Both the position numbers and the translations under genes were made by a program. The notes beneath the pieces are model-generated. The model had not been told where the DNA came from. It was given only the letters and a program-made list of their open reading frames with translations, and did not search any database. From Lachnospiraceae bacterium (GTDB lineage: Bacteria; Bacillota; Clostridia; Lachnospirales; Lachnospiraceae): a DNA stretch of 64,000 nucleotides. Shown here in pieces: positions 17,201 through 25,256 of this stretch. The first letter of the stretch is position 1. Each line of letters begins with the position of its first letter. Where the stretch lies: positions 310,001-374,000 of the forward strand of contig JAILHF010000051.1 in NCBI GenBank assembly GCA_024696005.1, in the 5' to 3' direction.

Positions 17201-18084
17201 CGCAGATATTCGGAGACCAGATGGATCATGGAGTCCGTATCCGATGCACCGAGCAGACGCTGCAGGGTATCCGCGTTCGTGATGCGCACGCAGATCGCAT
17301 TCAGATTCTCGATCAGATGCAGGCTGGTCTTCAGGTCGGCAAGAAAAGCCGCACGGTTATATACGCCCGAAGAGGAATCCACGCGGTCATCCTCGTTCTC
17401 GACCAGCGCCATCGCGCCAAGAAGAGCCAGCATCTCGGCGAAGAGCTCGGCCCGAATGGACGCACTCTCGATCTGCAGGAAGACACCCACTCCCATGAAG
17501 ATCAGGAAGATCATCATCATCCATTTTTTGGCTTTGCTGATCGAGCGCCAGTTGCTCAGGATCAGGATCAGCGCAAGAACAAAATAGATGATGGAGTTGA
17601 TGTAGATGACCGTTTCGCCCCCTCCCCGGAGGATCGCACCTGTATTCGCATCTACCGAGTAAACGACATTCGTAAAGGGATTGGAAAGAACAAGGATCAC
17701 GGACAGCGCCTGCGGCAGGACCGAAAGATAGATCCAGATCCTTCCGACCTTTTCGAGCATCACTTCCGCAATGCCGCTGATCAGCAGAACATAATTCAAA
17801 AACAGGACGCCGACAAAGCAATGCGTAAGGAAATACAGGAAACGGTTGACCAGAAGGAAGCGTTCGGCAATGGCGTATTCCGGGTAAAAGCCCATGGAAA
17901 AAACGATGGCGATCTCGTTCAGGGAATTGAACATGACCAGCGCCACCAGCCATATGAACGCCCGGTTCTGCTTTTTATCCGTCCTGCGCTGGATAAACGT
18001 GCACGCCAAAATGGCAACCCCCAGAAGGAAGGTCGCGATCACGATGCCGGCCGTATGCAAAAGTGTGATCCAGACTTCGCTCAT
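14293..18084 (-). CDS. Membrane hybrid histidine kinase: 7TM-degenerate GGDEF-EAL-HisKA-HATPase-REC-HPt
   Basis: 1263 residues. About seven membrane helices (1-225), a GGDEF-like fold without the GGDEF signature (235-365; the motif position reads SPDSFIMI), EAL domain (390-650), HisKA with SHEIRTP (His679), HATPase (NNAVKYT, DTGIGI, GSGLGLA), REC (phospho-Asp979, Lys1033) and HPt with VHALKSSSRV (His1128), then a 90-residue helical tail. The EAL catalytic set looks complete: EALLR (Glu428), NLS (Asn487), FEVTE (Glu519), DDYG (Asp549/550), KID (Lys570), EGVE, LQG (Gln633). It should therefore be able to hydrolyse cyclic di-GMP while the kinase half feeds a phosphorelay. Third gene of a four-gene signalling operon. 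Confidence 0.93.
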   Translation of the reverse strand: MSEVWITLLHTAGIVIATFLLGVAILACTFIQRRTDKKQNRAFIWLVALVMFNSLNEIAIVFSMGFYPEYAIAERFLLVNRFLYFLTHCFVGVLFLNYVLLISGIAEVMLEKVGRIWIYLSVLPQALSVILVLSNPFTNVVYSVDANTGAILRGGGETVIYINSIIYFVLALILILSNWRSISKAKKWMMMIFLIFMGVGVFLQIESASIRAELFAEMLALLGAMALVENEDDRVDSSSGVYNRAAFLADLKTSLHLIENLNAICVRITNADTLQRLLGASDTDSMIHLVSEYLRSVQSRQYIYRTSPDSFIMIRPGSIEEAEDLADRIAERFDESFEFQDTSIMLQAVVMCACVPGDFETVDELMLLCDGPLPNKERDKLFTGENLEYLVRRAEVELALHRGLAEHRFEVYYQPVYRIQGLSIYSAEALLRLRDSKIGNIMPDEFIPIAEQNGLIDRLGDYVLEEVCLFLSSGIPMEMGLDCIEINLSVVQCLQPGFVKRVRDTVRKYDIPPRFINFEVTESAAASDYSELDAVLNDLKASGFLLSLDDYGIGYSNVRSVFSLDFDLVKIDKSILWEVRGNDEENGGKNKGRVILENSVRMIREMQLKILVEGVETQEQLELLETMDIDYLQGFYFSRPVSKNELLGILRVTELARMEEQRARAASEAKSNFLANMSHEIRTPINAILGMNEMILRETRRPQIREYAQNIEGAGRTLVSLINDILDFSKIESGSMEILESEYDLSSVINDVVNMVQIRAKDKKLEFNIQVNPKLPDNLFGDGMRLRQIMVNILNNAVKYTQKGKVELEVDGRIPVRDTLILIVKVRDTGIGIREEDLGKLFEKFQRLDESQNRNIEGSGLGLAITNSLLQLMHGEIEAKSEYGKGSEFIVRLPQKILRNDAIGDFRRKYEAGVRDHEEYRESFTAPDANILIVDDTPVNHMVIRELLKKTKIRIDTAMSGKECLEMVQNKRYDLIFLDFRMPEMDGIETLHIMRTLSCCPNEATPVIALTANAVTGARERFLSEGFDEYMIKPVDGPKLEEMLIRMLPHEKVFLSEMTPDREEAGGEEEMLGDLGDIDTSIGLKNCGSVEGYRNVLKIYYDGLQAKANEIESYYDAGDWDNYTIQVHALKSSSRVIGASELSSMAAELEKAGNEGNLDRIREDTGALLAKYRSYGNILAALFEVTEEEAKKADDLPEISGAMLKDAYDTMKDFVKMYDYDSMIDVLDSLKEYRLPEEDAEKIARLREYTEALRWENMTELLG

Positions 18085-18093
18085 CCTGCTTTC

Positions 18094-20019
18094 CTACATG
18101 TCCTCCAGCATGGCCATCTGTTCCATCTGTTCCCTGGTGACGGGACGCGAGAAATAATAGCCCTGAAGATAATCCACATCCAGCTCATTCAAAAGATCGA
18201 TATGCCGCTGGTCCTCAACGCCTTCCACCAGGATCTTCTTTTTCAGCTGCTTGATCATGCGGACGGAATTATCGAGAACGATGCGCCCCATCTCATTCCT
18301 GGTCGCCTCCCAGAGAATGTTGCGGTCGATCTTGACCACATCAAAGCCCAGTTCCACGATCGCCTCCGCATTGGAATAACCGGTTCCGAAATCCTCCATC
18401 GAAAAACCGAAGCCCTTTTTCCTGAGCGTCCCCATGACGCGTTCGAGCACTTCATAATCCTCCTTGTTCACGGGCTTTGTGATCTCGAAATTGATCTTGT
18501 CCGGACTCACTCCGAATTCCTCCACAAGCTTCATCACATGCTCGGAAAAATCCTGCTGCATGCACTGCACAAAGGAAAGATTCACGCTCACGTGGGAATA
18601 GCCCAGCTTTTCCGGCACTCCGCTGCGCAAAAAGCGGCACACATCCTTGAGGACCATGTCCCCCATCTGATGGATGTGCCCGGTACGCTCGGCCTGCGGG
18701 ATGAATTCGCCCGGCATCAGGTCTCCAAGCTGCGGATCGTGCAGACGAACAAGCGCTTTCAGCGCAAAAGGCCTGAGCCCTCTGAGCGCATGGACCGGCA
18801 GATAACGCAGGGAAAAGCTTTCATTCTCGATCCCCCTCCTGAGAGCTTCCTCAAGGTCCGTGGATCTGGTGAGCCACGACAGCTCTTCGCCGTGCAATAT
18901 CCCGACACCCCTCGCCTGATCGAGCGGGGAATCCGCCATCAGCATCACGTCTTCCACACTGAAGAGTTCCTCGGGTATGTCGGCGCGGATGAACTGCGCT
19001 TCGATGGGAGTGTCTACACCCTTCACAAAAAGCCCCTCCTCAAAACGGACATAGATGCGTTCGGACAGGCGGATGTTCTCTTCCTTCGAAAGGTCGTTCA
19101 GGATCAGGAACGTCGTCGGCGATGCGCGGTAGATCCTGTACCAGTAGTATTCTTCCTTCAGGTATTCGGAAACACGCTGCATCACCGGATCCACGCCGCT
19201 CTGACCCGAAAGCCGCATCAGGATATCGTAATTGCTCAAACGGATCGCGATCGCGTGAAAAGGCGTCTCGAGGCGGAAAAGGTTGGCCAGCGTGCGTCTC
19301 AGCTCGCCGCGGTTGTATACCCCGGTCACGGTATCCTTCCTGTCATCCTCATTTTCCATCGTGAGCATGATCCCCAGAAGGATCAGCGATACCGCAAACA
19401 GTTCGCTCTTAACCCCGTTAAAGAAGAGCTGGGTAAAGATGCCCGCTATCACGACCGGGAAAAAGAAAAGCATGCCGTACAGGCGGTTGCGGCTGATCGC
19501 CTTTCTGTGGATGATCAGATTGACGGTCCCGAAGAGGATGTAGATCCCGGCAAGCGCATACGAAAGGGCCATCCCCCAGCCGCCGTGGAACTGGAGCCTG
19601 CTGTCATGATAATACACCTGACGGTGAATGGGATTCGTCAGGATCAGGAATTCCACGATCACCGCCGGCATTGCAAAAAGGATCACCCTGATCCGCCGCA
19701 TCTGCCGGTAGGAGCCGTTCGCCTGGATGATATAGACGCAGAAGAACAGGGGTATCAGGATATGGCTCACCGAATGGATGTATTCCAGGCCGTCCAGGAG
19801 CACGATCGTGGCCGTCGTGGCTTTCCCGGAGAGTATGCGGACAAGCGCCTTGTTCATCTCGCAAAGCGTGCAGAGCGAATTCAGAACAAGCAGCATGACA
19901 AAGATCTTGTTCCGGACACGTTCCGTCCGCTTCAGCACAAGCGTATAGGCCAGCGTTGCCACGCTGATCATAAGCGATGCCAGCAAAAATGCAGTTTGAT
20001 TAAAATACGCAACGACCAT
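18094..20019 (-). CDS. Membrane 7TM-degenerate GGDEF-EAL protein, probably non-catalytic
   Basis: 641 residues, same N-terminal seven-helix and degenerate GGDEF layout as its two neighbours (GVYNRGELRRT marks the GGDEF start), then an EAL domain, but no kinase part. Key EAL residues are altered: KAL replaces EAL (Lys421), FEITK replaces FExTE, and EDFG replaces DDFG (Glu542). Asn480, Lys563 and LQG are kept. It may bind cyclic di-GMP or a partner rather than cleave it. The ATG at 20017-20019 has GAGAGG four bases upstream overlapping the previous stop; an earlier TTG was rejected. Confidence 0.9.
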   Translation of the reverse strand: MVVAYFNQTAFLLASLMISVATLAYTLVLKRTERVRNKIFVMLLVLNSLCTLCEMNKALVRILSGKATTATIVLLDGLEYIHSVSHILIPLFFCVYIIQANGSYRQMRRIRVILFAMPAVIVEFLILTNPIHRQVYYHDSRLQFHGGWGMALSYALAGIYILFGTVNLIIHRKAISRNRLYGMLFFFPVVIAGIFTQLFFNGVKSELFAVSLILLGIMLTMENEDDRKDTVTGVYNRGELRRTLANLFRLETPFHAIAIRLSNYDILMRLSGQSGVDPVMQRVSEYLKEEYYWYRIYRASPTTFLILNDLSKEENIRLSERIYVRFEEGLFVKGVDTPIEAQFIRADIPEELFSVEDVMLMADSPLDQARGVGILHGEELSWLTRSTDLEEALRRGIENESFSLRYLPVHALRGLRPFALKALVRLHDPQLGDLMPGEFIPQAERTGHIHQMGDMVLKDVCRFLRSGVPEKLGYSHVSVNLSFVQCMQQDFSEHVMKLVEEFGVSPDKINFEITKPVNKEDYEVLERVMGTLRKKGFGFSMEDFGTGYSNAEAIVELGFDVVKIDRNILWEATRNEMGRIVLDNSVRMIKQLKKKILVEGVEDQRHIDLLNELDVDYLQGYYFSRPVTREQMEQMAMLEDM

Positions 20020-20027
20020 GTTACCTC

Positions 20028-23000
20028 TCAACCATAGCGGATCTTGTTTTCCGGAAGATATTCCAAAAGCAGTTCCGAAAGCTTTCTGCTGTCCACGGGT
20101 TTCCCGATGTAATCGTCAAAGCCCGCTTTCCTTTCATCTTCAAGGATGCCGGGATAAGCATTCGCCGTCATGGAGATCACAGCCGTGCCGCTGCTCTTCG
20201 CTTCGGCGTTTTCACGCAGCCGCCTGAGCGTTTCGCGTCCGCTCAGGCCCGGCATGCGTTCATCCAGAAAGATCATGTCATATTTCACTCCGGCCGCCAT
20301 GTTCAGGCCTTCTTCGCCGGAAAGCGCCGTTTCGATCTGCACGCCCGACGCCTTCAGGAGTTCCTTCATCACCACGTGGTTCATCGGGGTATCATCAACG
20401 ATGAGGATCTTTGCCGCAGGCGCCGCAAAAGGCTTCGGCCCGTCGAGGCCGCTGTAGATCGACCGGAGCTCATCCGGCCTGAAGGGCGTGATCTTTTCCT
20501 TTCCGACCGTCTTTTGCAAAAGCTGGACCGTAAAGCGCGATCCGCGGCCGTATTCGCTCTGTACCTCGATCTCGCCCTGCATCATCTGCAGCAGATGATA
20601 GCTGATCGCCAGCCCCAGGCCGGTCCCTTCGACCGTACGGTTCCGTTCCATGTCGAGACGCTGGAACATCTCATAAAGCTTGCTCTGATCCTCTTCCCGG
20701 ATGCCGCAGCCCGTATCTTCGACGCTGATCCGAAGCAGCACCTCTTCCTCCGAATAGTATTCCCCTTCCACGGTAAGCTGAACGCTTCCCTTGTCGGTAT
20801 ACTTGACAGCATTGTTCAGCAGGTTTGTCATGACCTGCTTTAGGCGGAATTCATCTCCGTGCAGAACAGCCGGCAGGTCCTCGCTGACATAAACCCTGAA
20901 ATTCAGCTGTTTCAGCGTCGTCTTGCGGTAGATATCCTTGATGACGTCCCCGAGGGTCTGTTTCAGATCGTAATTTTCCTCTACGATCTCCATTTCACCG
21001 GCCTCGATCTTGGAATAATCGAGGATATTGTTGATCAGCGCCAGCAGATTGCGCCCCGCCGTTTCGATCTCTTTCGCGTAACGCATGACCTCCGGCTCGT
21101 CGCATTCCCGCAGTATCACCTCGTTCATGCCGAGAACGGCATTGATCGGCGTGCGGATCTCGTGCGACATGTTCGCAAGGAAGCTTGATTTCGCCTCGCT
21201 GGCCGCGATCGCACGGCGCTCTTCCATCCTGGCCAGCTCGGTCACACGCAGGATGCCCAGGAGCTCGTTCTTGGTGATCGGCCTCGAAGAATAGTATCCC
21301 TGCACATAGTCCACATCCAGCTTCTTGAGCATTTCGATCTGTTCCCTGGTCTCCACGCCCTCGACCAGGATGCGGCGCCGCATCTGCCGTATCATGCGCA
21401 CACAGCTTTCCAGAACGATGCGCCCCACTTCGCCCGTGCCGGCCCGGTTCAGGATGACACGGTCGATCTTGATCACCTCAAAATCAAGGGTATACAGGGC
21501 TTTCATGTCCGAAAAGCCCGTGCCGTATCCGTCCATGGAAAAACGGAAGCCGAATTCGCGCAGCTCGGTGATCATGTCCTGCAGGATCGAGAAGTCTGTT
21601 GCAGCCGCCTCTTCCTTGATCTCGAAGCAGATCAGTGAGGGCGAGATATCGTAGTGCTCCGTCAGTTCCCTGGCGTATTTCGTAAAGCCCGGTCTCATGC
21701 ATTGGAGGATGGATAGATTCACGCTGATGTATTCGATGCCCATTTCAACCGGAAGTCCGCTGCTCAGGAACAGGCATGCTTCCTCCAGCACGAAATTTCC
21801 GATCTCGTCGATGATGCCGTCGTGTTCGGCGACCGGAATGAATTCCGCGGGCGATACATCACCGAGCACGGGATCGTGCAGACGGATCAGCGCTTCCGCC
21901 GAATGGATGCTCAGATTATCGAGAAAATAGACGGGCTGGTAATAGACTTCAAAGTAATGTCCGGCAAAACCGCGGCGGATTGCCTGCTCCACCTGCGCAC
22001 TGCGCTTGAGCGCATTCACGCCGGCTTCCTTGCGGACCTTGCCTGCCGCATCCGTGGGCACGGGCGTATCCGTCATCAAAAAGACTTCCTCCGCGCTGGA
22101 GATGTCGCTCGGATAGCCGGCCTGCATCACAAGCGCTCCGAGCTGTACTTCAACCTCTTCACTCTGCCAGGGCTTTGTAAAACGCTCGCGGATCCGCTCC
22201 ACCTGTTCTCTTGTCTCTTCACGGCTCATGTTGAGACCGACAAGCGCAAAACAGGTGGGGCTCGTCTTGTAAATGTGATAATAGGGCATGATCGTGCGAA
22301 GATACGCAGCCACCTCTCCCACCAGCCCCTCGGCCCGGACGCTTCCGGTAAGCCTGTTGAGGACATCCGCATTGACCACATAGACGACGGTCACCGAAAA
22401 CTCCTGTTCCATGCGGATGTAATTGTTCAGATCCAGGTTGAGCGCGCTGCGGTTAAAGAGACCGCTGGTCACATCCATGCGGTCTTCATCGCTTTCGATA
22501 AAGACCATCACGCACATGAGCGCCATGGCCTCGGCAAAATTTTCCACCGGCAGATCGGGCAAAAGCAGCTGAACGGCGATCCCGAGGAACGTGACACCGA
22601 AAAGATAGAGCAGCCCCTTGCGGCATTTCGGGGTAACGGCGTTCCAATAGCGCATCAGATCAGCAATCGTATAAACATAATAGAATCCGGCGATCAGATA
22701 AAGCAGCGGCATCAGCATGCCGCGGCGGTAACCGTCCTGCGCATCCACCGTAAAGATCAGCCTGGTGAACGGATTGCTGAGGACAACAAGTTCATTCAGG
22801 ATGAACGGGATCATGAGCCGGACAAAGCGTTCTCTCCGCTTTCTGTGATGATGGATCGTCCCGTTGATGTAGATCACGTAGGTAAAGATCAGCGGCCCGA
22901 GCGCAGCATGCGTGAGAAAATACAGAAGCGAGACCGCTTCTTCGGCAAAAGCCGCGACCGGCGACACCGCACGGTAAGCCCCTGCATAAACGCTGGCCGC

Positions 23001-23165
23001 ACTTGTCGCCGCACCGGTCATCACGATGAGCGTAATCGAGATATAAAGCTTGTTTTGCGGCATCTTGGTCCTGCCCTGCAAAAAAGTGTACACAAGAGAA
23101 GACAGGCATATGAAGACCCCTGCCAGATAGAACGAAGAATTGTAAAAAAGCTGAAGATGATCCAT
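20028..23165 (-). CDS. Membrane hybrid histidine kinase: 7TM-degenerate GGDEF-EAL-HisKA-HATPase-REC
   Basis: 1045 residues, paralogue of 14293-18084: membrane helices (1-225), degenerate GGDEF (~230-370), EAL (~395-645), HisKA (His668 in NMSHEIRTP), HATPase (NNAVKYT, EGTGLGLA), REC (Asp968, Lys1022), no HPt. The EAL domain keeps Glu424, Asn483 and Glu515 but DDFG has become DGYG (Gly546), removing one metal-binding Asp, so phosphodiesterase activity is doubtful. The HPt of the paralogue could accept its phosphate. First gene of the operon; the ATG has no Shine-Dalgarno and sits 7 nt after a TATACT -10. Confidence 0.92.
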   Translation of the reverse strand: MDHLQLFYNSSFYLAGVFICLSSLVYTFLQGRTKMPQNKLYISITLIVMTGAATSAASVYAGAYRAVSPVAAFAEEAVSLLYFLTHAALGPLIFTYVIYINGTIHHHRKRRERFVRLMIPFILNELVVLSNPFTRLIFTVDAQDGYRRGMLMPLLYLIAGFYYVYTIADLMRYWNAVTPKCRKGLLYLFGVTFLGIAVQLLLPDLPVENFAEAMALMCVMVFIESDEDRMDVTSGLFNRSALNLDLNNYIRMEQEFSVTVVYVVNADVLNRLTGSVRAEGLVGEVAAYLRTIMPYYHIYKTSPTCFALVGLNMSREETREQVERIRERFTKPWQSEEVEVQLGALVMQAGYPSDISSAEEVFLMTDTPVPTDAAGKVRKEAGVNALKRSAQVEQAIRRGFAGHYFEVYYQPVYFLDNLSIHSAEALIRLHDPVLGDVSPAEFIPVAEHDGIIDEIGNFVLEEACLFLSSGLPVEMGIEYISVNLSILQCMRPGFTKYARELTEHYDISPSLICFEIKEEAAATDFSILQDMITELREFGFRFSMDGYGTGFSDMKALYTLDFEVIKIDRVILNRAGTGEVGRIVLESCVRMIRQMRRRILVEGVETREQIEMLKKLDVDYVQGYYSSRPITKNELLGILRVTELARMEERRAIAASEAKSSFLANMSHEIRTPINAVLGMNEVILRECDEPEVMRYAKEIETAGRNLLALINNILDYSKIEAGEMEIVEENYDLKQTLGDVIKDIYRKTTLKQLNFRVYVSEDLPAVLHGDEFRLKQVMTNLLNNAVKYTDKGSVQLTVEGEYYSEEEVLLRISVEDTGCGIREEDQSKLYEMFQRLDMERNRTVEGTGLGLAISYHLLQMMQGEIEVQSEYGRGSRFTVQLLQKTVGKEKITPFRPDELRSIYSGLDGPKPFAAPAAKILIVDDTPMNHVVMKELLKASGVQIETALSGEEGLNMAAGVKYDMIFLDERMPGLSGRETLRRLRENAEAKSSGTAVISMTANAYPGILEDERKAGFDDYIGKPVDSRKLSELLLEYLPENKIRYG

Positions 23166-23172
23166 CTGTATC

Positions 23173-23181
23173 AGTATATCA
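23173..23181 (-). promoter_or_regulatory. Extended -10 promoter abutting the start of the signalling operon
   Basis: TGATATACT on the minus strand (-10 TATACT at 23173-23178 with TG extension); no good -35 at 17 bp. The predicted start (~23166) is one base before the ATG at 23165. The surrounding ATCTGT/ACAGAT dyad could be an operator. Confidence 0.5.
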
Positions 23182-23185
23182 TATA

Positions 23186-25255
23186 TTACAGACAGATACT
23201 ATGAAATTCTGTATAGGAAATATCCTCACGCTGCCGTAGCGCGTCCCTGAGAGCGGCCAGATGTTCCGGTGTATCCCTGAGCATCCCCTTGAGCGTCTGA
23301 CCGGCAGCAGCAAGCATGTCCGAATCCCCGTAGAGATCGGCCACACGGAAGTACGGAAGGCCCGACTGGCGCAGTCCGAAGAAATCCCCGGGGCCCCTCT
23401 GCTTCAGGTCCTCCTCGGCGATCCGGAATCCGTCGTTCGTTTCCGCCAGGATGTTCAGGCGCTCCCTGGTCTTTTTGCTCAGGGTCTCGTCTTCCCCGCC
23501 GGCCATGAAAAGGCAATAGGACTGGTGTTTGCCGCGTCCCACACGTCCGCGGAGCTGGTGAAGCTGCGACAACCCGAAGCGCTCGGCATTCTCCACGAGC
23601 ATCACCGTCGCGTTCGGAACATTCACTCCCACCTCGACCACGGTCGTGGAAACAAGGATGTCCGTTTCCCCTGCCGAAAAACGACCCATGACTTCGCTTT
23701 TTTCTGCTGCTTTCATCCGGCCGTGGAGCATGTCGATCCTGACATGGGGAGGAAGAAGCTCCCGCAGGCTCTCCGCATAATCCGTCACGTTGGAAAGATC
23801 CTCCATCGCTCCCTCTTCGACCATGGGGCAGATGATATAGACCTGCCTGCCCTCCGCGATCTGGCTGAGCATGAACTGATAGGTCTTTTTTCTCCAGCTT
23901 TCATCGACCACGGCATTTTTGATCGGAAGCCGGTCTCCGGGGAGCTCGTCGATCAGTGAAACATCAAGATCCCCGTACAGGATCAGCCCAAGGGTACGCG
24001 GGATCGGTGTGGCGCTCATGACAAGCACGTGGGGTGCCTTTCCTTTCTCCGCCAGATTCATGCGCTGCCGCACCCCGAAACGATGCTGTTCATCCGTGAT
24101 GATCAGCGCAAGCTCCTTCGCCTCCACATCCTCCTGGATCAGGGCATGCGTCCCGATGACGAGATCCGCCTCCCCCGATGCGATCCGTTTTTTCGCTTCC
24201 CGTTTTTCCTTCGCCGTCATCGAGCCGACAAGGAGCTGCGGATGAAACGGCAGGCCTTTGTCCCGGGCCAGGGCGCAGGCATCTTCATGATGCTGCCTGG
24301 CGAGCACCTCGGTCGGCGCCATCAGGGCGGCCTGCTTGCCCTCCAGTATCACGGACAGCGCCGCCGTAAAAGCGACAACGGTCTTTCCGCTGCCCACATC
24401 GCCCTGGACCAGACGGTTCATGCAAAATCCGCTCTCCATGTCTTTTCTGATGTCCTCGATCGCACGCTCCTGCGCTCCGGTCAGTCGGTACGGCAGCGCG
24501 GCGCGCATCAGCTCCGCGGCTTTCATGCCGCTTTCGATCCGGTGCAGGCTCTGCTCCTTTTCCCCGCCTGCTTTCAAAAGCTCCATGCGGGCCAGGAAAA
24601 GGAAGAATTCATCAAACGCAAGACGTCTTCTGGCCAGAAAGACCTCCTCACGGTCCTTCGGGGCGTGGATCATCCGTATCGCTTCCGCGATGCTTAAAAG
24701 CTTTCGTTCTTCCCTGACCGCTTCCGGCAGGTATTCGGTGATGTCTTCCGCCAGCGGAAGCGCTGATCTCACGGCTTTCCGGACGGCAGCGTTCGTCACG
24801 CTCCCGCTCAGGGGATAGACCGCCTGCAGCTGATGCAGGGAGCTTTCGTATTCCTCCTGCGTAAGGATCCTGGGCTGCGAAAGAAAAAGCTGCATGCCCT
24901 TTCTTTTGACAGTAACGTTCAGGATCATCTCCCTTCCGGGAAAGACGGACTTTTTCAGGTAAGGCATCCCGAACACGGTCACCTTTGCCTGGGCAGTTCC
25001 GTCCGAAAAACCAAACTGCAAAAGGGATCGTCCGTTCTTCCGGAAAACGGAGGCTCCTCCTGTCACTTTCCCGTGCAGGGTATAACGCCCGTCTGTCCGG
25101 ATGGCCGCCATGGGCGTGATCTCGCTTATACTGTCATAATCGCGCGGAAAATAATGCAGCAGGTCATTGATGCAAAAAAGGCCCAGGGCATGAAAGCCCT
25201 GCGCCGTTTTTTCTCCTATTCCTTTCAGGCTTGTAAGCGGATCCGAAAGAAGCAT
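23186..25255 (-). CDS. recG: ATP-dependent DNA helicase RecG
   Basis: Remodels stalled forks and branched DNA. 689 residues: N-terminal wedge/OB domain (LTSLKGIGEKTAQGFHALGL), Walker A VQGDVGSGKT, DEQH box (IITDEQHRFGVRQR), SATPIPRTL, and helicase motif VI HQLRGRVGRG. The ATG at 25253-25255 overlaps nothing and lies 1 base after the fakA stop; the longer in-frame extension would run into fakA. Order yloU-fakA-recG is conserved in Firmicutes. Confidence 0.97.
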   Translation of the reverse strand: MLLSDPLTSLKGIGEKTAQGFHALGLFCINDLLHYFPRDYDSISEITPMAAIRTDGRYTLHGKVTGGASVFRKNGRSLLQFGFSDGTAQAKVTVFGMPYLKKSVFPGREMILNVTVKRKGMQLFLSQPRILTQEEYESSLHQLQAVYPLSGSVTNAAVRKAVRSALPLAEDITEYLPEAVREERKLLSIAEAIRMIHAPKDREEVFLARRRLAFDEFFLFLARMELLKAGGEKEQSLHRIESGMKAAELMRAALPYRLTGAQERAIEDIRKDMESGFCMNRLVQGDVGSGKTVVAFTAALSVILEGKQAALMAPTEVLARQHHEDACALARDKGLPFHPQLLVGSMTAKEKREAKKRIASGEADLVIGTHALIQEDVEAKELALIITDEQHRFGVRQRMNLAEKGKAPHVLVMSATPIPRTLGLILYGDLDVSLIDELPGDRLPIKNAVVDESWRKKTYQFMLSQIAEGRQVYIICPMVEEGAMEDLSNVTDYAESLRELLPPHVRIDMLHGRMKAAEKSEVMGRFSAGETDILVSTTVVEVGVNVPNATVMLVENAERFGLSQLHQLRGRVGRGKHQSYCLFMAGGEDETLSKKTRERLNILAETNDGFRIAEEDLKQRGPGDFFGLRQSGLPYFRVADLYGDSDMLAAAGQTLKGMLRDTPEHLAALRDALRQREDISYTEFHSICL

Positions 25256-25256
25256 C

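Noticed and set aside
17191-20037. Plus-strand open frame of ~950 codons opposite the EAL proteins
   Set aside because: Antisense shadow; composition is dominated by His, Asp, Gln, Arg with no domain, and the other strand encodes clear EAL and membrane domains.
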